Part shown: positions 7,319-12,144 of the stretch, piece by piece
How positions within the stretch are numbered: position 1 is the stretch's first letter
How the letters are laid out: each line of letters starts with the position of its first letter
From: Alphaproteobacteria bacterium
GTDB lineage: Bacteria > Pseudomonadota > Alphaproteobacteria > Micropepsales > Micropepsaceae
Assembly (NCBI GenBank): GCA_019508105.1
Contig: JAEKMB010000125.1
Coordinates: 1 to 12,144 of the forward strand
Direction of reading: 5' to 3'
DNA length: 12,144 nt
Made by a program: the position numbers and the translations under genes
The notes under the pieces: model-generated
Databases searched by the model: none
What the model saw: the letters and a program-made list of their open reading frames with translations, nothing else
Told to the model about the DNA's origin: nothing

Positions 7319-7954
7319 ATGTCTGCATCTAGTTGGACGATAAGGGCGCACGAGTTCTCCAATTGCAATTGCTCCTACGGATGTCCATGCCAGTTCAATG
7401 GCTTGCCAACACATGGCAACTGCCGCGCGGTGGTGGGATTTCGGATCAATCAAGGCCACCATGGCGAGACAAGGCTGGATGGGCTGAAGGTTGCCGGAAT
7501 TTTTGCCTGGCCCGGCGCTATTCATGAGGGCCATGGTGAAGCGGCCCTCCTCATCGACAAGCGCGCAAGCGCCGCCCAACGCGAAGCGCTGCTGCGGATA
7601 TTAAGCGGCCAGGATACCGAGCCGGGCGCGACCATCTTCAATGTCTTTGCTTCGACGCTGGACAAGGTCCACGACCCGATCTTCACCGATATCGATTTCG
7701 AGGTGGACATCGAGCGCCGCAGGGCACGGCTGGTTGTCGCCGATTGCATCGAATCGCGCGGCGAACCGATTCTCAATCCCATTACCAAAGCGGAACATCG
7801 CGTGCGGATTGATAGCCCGAATGGGTTCGAGTTCCGCCTGGCGGAGGTTGGTCGTGGCTGGTCAAAAACGACAAAGCCGATGAGGATCGACTTGGCCGAC
7901 AGTTACGGGCATTTCTGCGAACTGAATCTTTCCCAAAGCGGCGTCATAGCCTGA
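7319..7954 (+). CDS. DUF1326 domain protein, cysteine-rich N-terminus
   Basis: This 211-residue protein matches DUF1326 along its whole length by motif: a start of WTIRAHEFSNCNCSYGCPCQF, then NGLPTHGNCRAVVGFRI, VAGIFAWPGAIHEGHGEAALLID, and a C-terminal YGHFCELNLSQSGV. Residues Cys16, Cys18, Cys22 and Cys24 form a CxCxxxCxC cluster, with His11, His32 and Cys35 nearby and two more cysteines at 143 and 200. Such a cluster suggests metal binding or redox chemistry. I know of no established biochemical function for the family. There is no signal peptide or membrane segment, so it is probably cytoplasmic. It has a strong ribosome binding site and is followed after three bases by the DUF2182 gene, so they form an operon. 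I recall these two families being paired elsewhere, which I cannot check here. Confidence 0.9.
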   Translation: MSASSWTIRAHEFSNCNCSYGCPCQFNGLPTHGNCRAVVGFRINQGHHGETRLDGLKVAGIFAWPGAIHEGHGEAALLIDKRASAAQREALLRILSGQDTEPGATIFNVFASTLDKVHDPIFTDIDFEVDIERRRARLVVADCIESRGEPILNPITKAEHRVRIDSPNGFEFRLAEVGRGWSKTTKPMRIDLADSYGHFCELNLSQSGVIA

Positions 7955-7957
7955 CCC

Positions 7958-8773
7958 ATGGGTGAGGTGCTCGAGGCATTGCTGCGACGCGACCGCCACG
8001 TCGTGCTTGCCGCGCTATTGCTGCTGACCGCGCTGGCCTGGAGCTATCTCTTCTGGCTCGCCGGGCACATGATCCTTCCGTCGCCTGGCATGGCCGAAAT
8101 GCCCGGCATGGACATGGGCCCGGCTCCTGCTGCTGCGCCCTGGGCGGCCATGGATGTCCTGCTCGCATCCGTTATGTGGACAGTGATGATGGTCGGCATG
8201 ATGACCCCGTCCGCTGCCCCCATGATCCTTCTTTACGCGCGTGTGGCACGCCAGGCGTCGTCGGACGGAAAACCCTTCGCCGCCACGGGGTGGTTCGCCG
8301 CCGGATATTTCCTGGCCTGGACCGGTTTTTCTTTCCTGGCTGCCGCTGCGCAAGTGACACTGCGCAGAGCCGCACTGCTCACCCCGCTGGTGCGCGTGAA
8401 CGACGTCACCGGCGGCGTCGTCCTGATCCTCGCCGGCGTTTATCAATGGTCGCGGCTGAAGGATGCCTGTCTGGCGCAATGCCGGGAACCACTTTCATTC
8501 ATCCAGCGGCACGGCGGATTTAATAGAGATACGGCGGGGTCGCTCCTGCTTGGATTGCGGCATGGCTGTTACTGCATCGTTTGCTGTTGGGCGCTGATGC
8601 TCCTGCTCTTTGTGGGCGGCGTCATGAACATTCTGTGGATTGCCGCACTCGCGATACTTGTGCTGCTGGAGAAAATTTTTAGGAAGGGGCACAGCCTGTC
8701 CCGCGCGACAGGTTCGGTTCTCGTCGCCGGCGGACTCTTTCTCATTTATCGATGGCTAATGCCCTTGGCCTGA
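7958..8773 (+). CDS. DUF2182 polytopic membrane protein, predicted metal-binding
   Basis: This 271-residue integral membrane protein has roughly seven hydrophobic segments (about 16-36, 65-92, 110-132, 150-165, 194-222, 223-240 and 252-268). Between the first two lies the Met cluster MAEMPGMDMG (45-54), like extracytoplasmic copper-binding motifs. Segment two contains MWTVMMVGMMTPS. A loop has CLAQCREPLSF (Cys171, Cys175). The next membrane segment opens with HGCYCIVCCWALM (Cys204, 206, 209, 210), the most family-like stretch of DUF2182, which databases describe as a predicted metal-binding membrane protein. Function is not established; transport or delivery of a soft metal such as copper is an inference from these side chains. 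It starts three bases after the DUF1326 stop without its own clear Shine-Dalgarno, so translation is likely coupled. It converges on the next gene. Confidence 0.9.
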   Translation: MGEVLEALLRRDRHVVLAALLLLTALAWSYLFWLAGHMILPSPGMAEMPGMDMGPAPAAAPWAAMDVLLASVMWTVMMVGMMTPSAAPMILLYARVARQASSDGKPFAATGWFAAGYFLAWTGFSFLAAAAQVTLRRAALLTPLVRVNDVTGGVVLILAGVYQWSRLKDACLAQCREPLSFIQRHGGFNRDTAGSLLLGLRHGCYCIVCCWALMLLLFVGGVMNILWIAALAILVLLEKIFRKGHSLSRATGSVLVAGGLFLIYRWLMPLA

Positions 8774-8799
8774 TGTCCGAATGAGCGTTTTGCGGACAT
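8773..8799. other. Inverted repeat between convergent genes
   Basis: ATGTCCG (8773-8779) pairs with CGGACAT (8793-8799) around a 13-base loop. It fills the 26-base gap between the DUF2182 stop and the stop of the minus-strand gene at 8800. It could act as a shared bidirectional end structure, but neither side has a T-run, so calling it a terminator is weak. Confidence 0.35.
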
Positions 8800-9762
8800 T
8801 CAGCCCATGCGCGCCGCGCGGCGAGCTTCGATGGCCTGCCATGCCAGCAGCACCGGCACTGCCACGGCGATGTCGCGGGCGCGGCGCAGCACCGCCAGCG
8901 CCAGGCCGGTTTCCGGCGGCAGCCCGAATAGCGGCGCCAGCACGGCATAGCCGGCTTCCTGCACGCCGATCGCAGCGGGGATGAAGACCATGGCGCTGCG
9001 CAGGCCCTCTACCAGCGCCTGCAGGGCGATGGCCGCCCAGAAGCCCGTCGACAACCCCATCACCTTCAGCATCACCCATAGCCACAGCCCGCTGCCCATC
9101 CAGCCCGCCAATTGCAGCAGCATGGAGAGCAGCAGGCGCCCCCGCCGGCGATAGATCAAGTGGATGGCCTCGCGAAAGGCCTGTGTGTGCGCCGCGGCGC
9201 CAGGGAACAGTTTTCCGCCCAGTCGTTCGGCCCAGCGGCTGCCGCCCAACTGTGCCGCGGCAAAGCCCATGCTGCCCAGCGACAGGAAGATGGCGCCGGC
9301 CAGCATGGCCCCGACATAGGGAGACAGAAGCGCGCTTTTGGCCAGCAGCGACAAGCTGGCGATCACGCCCACCAGGACATAAAGCCCTTGCGCGAAGGTC
9401 TCGGTGGTGAGATCGGCGATCACCGCCGCCGATGCCAGGGGCCCGCGCGTCCCCGCTAGCACCAGGGCCCTTGCGGCAAAGGCGATGCCGCCCAGCTGGG
9501 TGATGGGAAGGGTGTCGGCGGCGCTGTCGCGCAACTGCCGCGATGCGACCACCGCTGCAAACGGCATGGCTTGGGGCAGGAGCGGGACGATGCCGGAGGC
9601 CAGCACGATTTCCGCAAGAAGCCCGGCTGCCACGATCAGGAAAAATCCGCCGATGCCGACGCGGGAGAGTGAGGTCGCCACCGCGGCAAGGTCAAAGCGC
9701 GCCAGCACTGCGGCCAGGATGCCCAGGCCCAGACACAGCGCCAGCAGCAGCCGCAGTTTCAC
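8800..9762 (-). CDS. UPF0104 / lysylphosphatidylglycerol-synthase-like membrane protein (HpnL-like)
   Basis: This 320-residue, strongly hydrophobic protein has about eight membrane segments. It carries the family signatures RDSAADTLPITQLGG (78-92), TTETFAQ (119-125) and EGLRSAMVFIPAAIGVQEAGY (252-272). These match the flippase-like membrane half of MprF/LPG synthases and especially the HpnL proteins named from hopanoid clusters. The cytosolic aminoacyl-transferase domain of MprF is absent, so it should not make lysyl-phosphatidylglycerol. Lipid translocation is a plausible role but unproven, and no hopanoid gene is nearby. The start is a GTG at 9762: an in-frame TAA lies upstream, and no better start exists. 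A six-codon frame (ATG at 9779, MSVSLP) ends with its TGA overlapping this GTG, which might allow coupled initiation. The nearest Shine-Dalgarno-like AGGGG (9782-9786) is 19 bases from the GTG. It is last in the minus-strand run. Confidence 0.8.
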   Translation of the reverse strand: MKLRLLLALCLGLGILAAVLARFDLAAVATSLSRVGIGGFFLIVAAGLLAEIVLASGIVPLLPQAMPFAAVVASRQLRDSAADTLPITQLGGIAFAARALVLAGTRGPLASAAVIADLTTETFAQGLYVLVGVIASLSLLAKSALLSPYVGAMLAGAIFLSLGSMGFAAAQLGGSRWAERLGGKLFPGAAAHTQAFREAIHLIYRRRGRLLLSMLLQLAGWMGSGLWLWVMLKVMGLSTGFWAAIALQALVEGLRSAMVFIPAAIGVQEAGYAVLAPLFGLPPETGLALAVLRRARDIAVAVPVLLAWQAIEARRAARMG

Positions 9763-9812
9763 GGGAGGCTCACGGACATTGCCCCTCGCTTAAGATCGGC
9801 GCGTTCATCGCT

Positions 9813-9837
9813 CGAAATGATCCGCTGGATCATTTCG
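9813..9837. repeat. Perfect intergenic palindrome with 3-base loop
   Basis: CGAAATGATCC (9813-9823) and GGATCATTTCG (9827-9837) are perfect inverted copies around GCT, an 11-base-pair stem. It lies in the 99 bases between the FKBP gene end and the next minus-strand start. No T-run follows on either strand, so it is not a classic terminator. It could be a REP-like element, an mRNA-stabilising hairpin or an operator. The rest of this gap shows nothing else I can name. Confidence 0.6.
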
Positions 9838-9861
9838 TTCGCGCTGGGCGCGAGCCGCTTC

Positions 9862-10356
9862 TCACGGCGCGTATTCGACCTTGGCCAGGCTTATGGTGAA
9901 GACCAGGGTCTGGTCCGGCGGGATGGTGTCGCCCGCGCCCTCGCTGCCATAGCCCAGCTCGGAGGGGATCACCAGTTCCCAGGTATCGCCGGTCTTCATC
10001 AGCTTGAGTGCTTCCGTCCAGCCGGGGATCACGCCGCCCGTCTGGAACTGAATCGGCTCTTCCGGCTTGGTCTGGTCGAACACCTTTCCGTTGATCAGCG
10101 CCCCCTTGTAGAACACCGTCACCACGTCGCTATTCTTCTGGACGGTGGGTCCGGTGCCGGCCCTAAGCACGCGGTACATCAAGCCGTCCGGCAGCTTGGT
10201 AACGCCAGGACGTGCGGCATAATCGGCCAGGAAGCGCTTGTTGGATTCTGGCGAGGTGTCGTAGCTGCTGCTGGTGGCGGCATCGGATTTCTTGTCGCAC
10301 GCGGCCAGTGAGGCCAGCGGCAACAGGACAAGAGCCAGGATCTTCAAGGCGCGCAT
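9862..10356 (-). CDS. FKBP-type peptidyl-prolyl cis-trans isomerase, lipoprotein
   Basis: This 164-residue protein should catalyse proline cis-trans isomerisation during folding of envelope proteins. Residues 1-19 are a lipoprotein signal with lipobox LAAC, so Cys20 would be lipidated. Asp at the +2 position is, in E. coli, an inner-membrane retention signal. A short linker leads to one FKBP domain (about 75-160). The active-site residues of FKBP12 all appear present by eye: Tyr83, Phe93-Asp94, Phe104, Val109-Ile110, Trp113 (VIPGW), Tyr136 (LGYG) and Phe153. I chose the ATG at 10356 because GGGGGA (10362-10367) stands five bases upstream and it yields a clean signal peptide. The frame stays open upstream to 10488, but that extension overlaps the adaptor gene and is not credible. 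It lies 52 bases downstream of the RND adaptor stop, perhaps on the same transcript. Confidence 0.92.
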   Translation of the reverse strand: MRALKILALVLLPLASLAACDKKSDAATSSSYDTSPESNKRFLADYAARPGVTKLPDGLMYRVLRAGTGPTVQKNSDVVTVFYKGALINGKVFDQTKPEEPIQFQTGGVIPGWTEALKLMKTGDTWELVIPSELGYGSEGAGDTIPPDQTLVFTISLAKVEYAP

Positions 10357-10361
10357 GCATT

Positions 10362-10367
10362 TCCCCC
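10362..10367 (-). promoter_or_regulatory. Ribosome binding site deciding the FKBP start
   Basis: On the minus strand GGGGGA stands five bases before the ATG at 10356. It favours that ATG over an out-of-frame ATG four bases upstream (10360) and over the open extension further upstream. Confidence 0.6.
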
Positions 10368-10408
10368 ACGAATGAGCCGCCTTTATAGGCGATCCGGGGC
10401 GAGGCGCG

Positions 10409-11596
10409 CTACTGGTTCGCCACCTTGACCTCATCCCCGTCGCGCAGCGCATCGGCGGGATTGTCGATGATGCGGTCCTTGGAACCAATGCCGCCGCCCA
10501 CGTCCACCGCCGCGCCCAGGTCGCGGGAGATGATTATGGTCTTGAGCTTGACGTGGTTGGTGGCGTCCACTGTCGCCACTTGCATGCCCTCATCCCGGAA
10601 CATCAGGGCGGTGGCCGGAACGCGGATGCCGTTGGCCCCCGCCGGCAGGGGGAACTTCACCTCGGCATAGGCGCCCGGCTGCAGGGCATTGTCCTTGTTG
10701 TCCATACCGAACTGTACCAGCACCGTGCCGGTGGAGCTGGCCACCGCGCCGGCGCTGGCGACCAGGGTGGCATGGAACACCCGGCCGGGATATTGCGGCA
10801 CCGAGAAACTCACCTCCATGCCGGGACGGATATAGGAAGCATAGTTCTGCGGCACCCGCACATAGATGCGCAGCTTGGTCAGGTCCGAGACGGTGAACAG
10901 CGGGGTGGAGGCCGGCGTGCCCACTGTGACCAGGGCCCCGGTGTCCACACTGCGGCTGGTCACCACCCCGTCAAATGGCGCCACCAGGCGGCGGAAATTC
11001 TCCTGGCTGGAAACGCTGTAAAGGCTGGCGCGGGCTGCCGCCACCGCGGCGTTTTTGGCGGCCAGATCGGCATCCTTCTCATCCTTGGCCTGGCGCGCCA
11101 CGGCGCCTTGCGCGAACAGCGCGTCATAGCGCCGGGCGGTGGCTTCCGACAGCTTCTGTGCGGCGATGGCATTGACCAGGTTGGCGCGTCCCTGCGCCGA
11201 CTGGCCGGCCAGGTCGGGGGTGTCGAGCTCGGCCAGCAACTGGCCCTTCTTCACCGGCGCGCCAATATCGACGTACCATTTTTTCACATAGCCGCTGACC
11301 TGGGCATAGATCGGCGCGCTGGTGAAGGCCTGCACATCGCCGGGCAGGGTCAGGCTGCTGCCGCCCTTGCCGTTCTTCAGGGTGATGATCTGCACCGTCT
11401 GCACGGCCTGCTCATCGGTCCAGGCGGCGGTGTTGTAGCCCTTCCACATCCGCGAGCCGATCCCGACTACGGCAATCATCACCGCCGCGATGACGGCCAG
11501 CCGGCCCCAACGCTTCAGGCCCGGCGGCGCACTATGGCGCAGCAAGGACTCGGGCGCGGAATCAGTTGGTGCGCCCTCGGGATTCTTGTCAGGCAT
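10409..11596 (-). CDS. RND efflux periplasmic adaptor (membrane fusion protein, HlyD/AcrA family)
   Basis: This 395-residue protein would link the inner-membrane RND pump to an outer-membrane channel. A cytoplasmic N-terminus leads to one membrane anchor (about 32-48). The first lipoyl half follows (about 93-126, APIYAQVSGYVKKWYVDIGAPVKKG, LLAELDTPDL). Then come a helical hairpin (about 127-200, Ala/Gln-rich), the second lipoyl half (about 203-237, RLVAPFDGVVTSRSVDTGALV), a beta-barrel domain (about 242-315) and a membrane-proximal domain (about 316-393). I chose the ATG at 11596: minus-strand GGAGAGG lies just upstream, and it overlaps the pump stop by eight bases (ATGCCTGA), showing translational coupling. 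A longer frame from 11656 lies wholly inside the pump gene. There is no lipobox. Pump-before-adaptor order is less common than the reverse. The exported substrate cannot be told. Confidence 0.93.
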   Translation of the reverse strand: MPDKNPEGAPTDSAPESLLRHSAPPGLKRWGRLAVIAAVMIAVVGIGSRMWKGYNTAAWTDEQAVQTVQIITLKNGKGGSSLTLPGDVQAFTSAPIYAQVSGYVKKWYVDIGAPVKKGQLLAELDTPDLAGQSAQGRANLVNAIAAQKLSEATARRYDALFAQGAVARQAKDEKDADLAAKNAAVAAARASLYSVSSQENFRRLVAPFDGVVTSRSVDTGALVTVGTPASTPLFTVSDLTKLRIYVRVPQNYASYIRPGMEVSFSVPQYPGRVFHATLVASAGAVASSTGTVLVQFGMDNKDNALQPGAYAEVKFPLPAGANGIRVPATALMFRDEGMQVATVDATNHVKLKTIIISRDLGAAVDVGGGIGSKDRIIDNPADALRDGDEVKVANQ

Positions 11597-12144
11597 AAGC
11601 CTCTCCAGACTGGGCAGGCCGCGCCTTCTGGGCGCGCCTCGCCGCGTGGCGATCATGAATAATGCTGAATACCACCGGCACGAACAGCAAGGTGGCGCCG
11701 GTTGCGAAAATCAGGCCGCCAATCACGGCACGGCCAAGCGGCGCATTCTGTTCGCCGCCTTCGCCCAGGCCAAGCGCCAAGGGGGACATGCCGATGATCA
11801 TGGCCAGGGCGGTCATGCAGACCGGACGGAAGCGGGCAAAACCTGCTTCCACCGCCGCCAGCACCGCATCGCCATGATAGGCCAGACGCTCTCGGGCGAA
11901 GGAAATGACTAGGATCGAGTTGGCCGTGGCCACGCCCATGCACATGATGGCGCCGGTCAGAGCCGGCACTGACAGGGTCGTGCCGGTGGTAAACAGCATC
12001 CACACAATGCCGGCCAACGCCGCCGGCAGGGCGGTGATGATGACAAACGGATCGGTCCAGGACTGGAAGTTCACCACGATCAACAGATAGATCAGCACCA
12101 CCGCCGCGAGCAACCCGTAGAACAGGCCCGAAAAAGCGGTGTTC
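11589..12144 (-). CDS. RND efflux pump inner-membrane subunit, C-terminal part (5' end outside window)
   Basis: About 184 C-terminal residues are visible; the frame stays open to the window edge, so the start lies to the right. The sequence matches the last membrane helices of AcrB-type (HAE1-like) RND transporters: a helix ending in VVNFQSWTDPF, then PALTGAIMCMGVATANSILV, RPVCMTALAMIIGMSPLALG, and the GEGGEQNAPLGRAVIGG loop leading to TLLFVPVVFSII. It uses proton motive force to export drugs, solvents or metabolites with its adaptor. By eye, the position of AcrB Lys940, a proton-relay residue in helix 10, is Ala here (codon 11922-11924). The partner Asp residues of helix 4 are outside the window. 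The tail is basic and short (HDRHAARRAQKARP). Its stop overlaps the adaptor start by eight bases, so the two are translated as a unit. No outer-membrane channel gene is visible. Confidence 0.94.
   Translation of the reverse strand, partial: NTAFSGLFYGLLAAVVLIYLLIVVNFQSWTDPFVIITALPAALAGIVWMLFTTGTTLSVPALTGAIMCMGVATANSILVISFARERLAYHGDAVLAAVEAGFARFRPVCMTALAMIIGMSPLALGLGEGGEQNAPLGRAVIGGLIFATGATLLFVPVVFSIIHDRHAARRAQKARPAQSGEAYA

Noticed and set aside
8800..9762. Calling this gene a lysylphosphatidylglycerol synthase (mprF)
   Set aside because: Only the membrane part of the family is present; the aminoacyl-transferase domain is missing.
10378..10391. CGCC-TATAAA-GGCG inverted repeat upstream of the FKBP gene, as a promoter or operator
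   Set aside because: The four-base stem is weak and no -35 box stands at the right distance; it is not enough to call a site.
10357..10488. 44-residue N-terminal extension of the FKBP protein
   Set aside because: It overlaps the adaptor gene, is Arg/Pro/Ser-rich, and would hide the lipoprotein signal; the ATG at 10356 has a good ribosome binding site.
10553..11662. A 369-codon open frame on the plus strand
   Set aside because: It is antisense to the RND adaptor, His/Gly/Arg-rich without motifs, while the minus-strand frame has clear adaptor domains.
1..12144. tRNA, rRNA, CRISPR repeats, insertion sequences or phage genes
   Set aside because: Nothing in either strand resembled these; the intergenic stretches are short and contain only the hairpins and sites listed.

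Overview
The window is GC-rich and densely coding. It has eight protein genes, two of them cut by the window edges, and I see no RNA gene, CRISPR array, insertion sequence or broken gene. TonB-dependent receptors of this style, a FecI/FecR pair with a twin-arginine FecR, a UPF0104/HpnL-like membrane protein and an RND pump suggest a Gram-negative proteobacterium. Alphaproteobacteria (sphingomonad, Caulobacter or Rhizomicrobium type) is my best guess. That is an inference from protein style, not a database result.

Layout, left to right. (1) 1..2093 (+) is the C-terminal part of a TonB-dependent outer-membrane receptor. (2) 2279..7128 (+) is a cell-surface signalling cassette in the classic fecI-fecR-fecA order: an ECF sigma factor, an overlapping anti-sigma/FecR regulator, and a large TonB-dependent receptor that carries the signalling STN domain. 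A possible ECF-type promoter and a structured leader lie in front of the sigma gene. (3) 7137..7243 holds three consecutive hairpins, the last of which is a strong intrinsic terminator. (4) 7319..8773 (+) is a two-gene operon of a DUF1326 protein and a DUF2182 membrane protein, both rich in Cys, Met and His arrangements that suggest metal (possibly copper) or thiol chemistry. (5) 8800..12144 (-) is a run of four genes, in transcription order: the 3' end of an RND efflux pump gene, its periplasmic adaptor, an FKBP-type prolyl isomerase lipoprotein, and a UPF0104/HpnL-like membrane protein. It converges on the DUF2182 gene.

How they work together. The STN receptor should bind an unidentified ligand outside the cell and signal through FecR to the sigma factor, which would then transcribe the receptor gene and perhaps others. 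No enzyme gene in the window reveals the ligand. The DUF1326/DUF2182 pair is the least understood unit and the best candidate for undescribed biology. In the minus-strand block, pump and adaptor are translationally coupled. The two downstream envelope genes may share the transcript, but nothing in the sequence ties them functionally to the pump.
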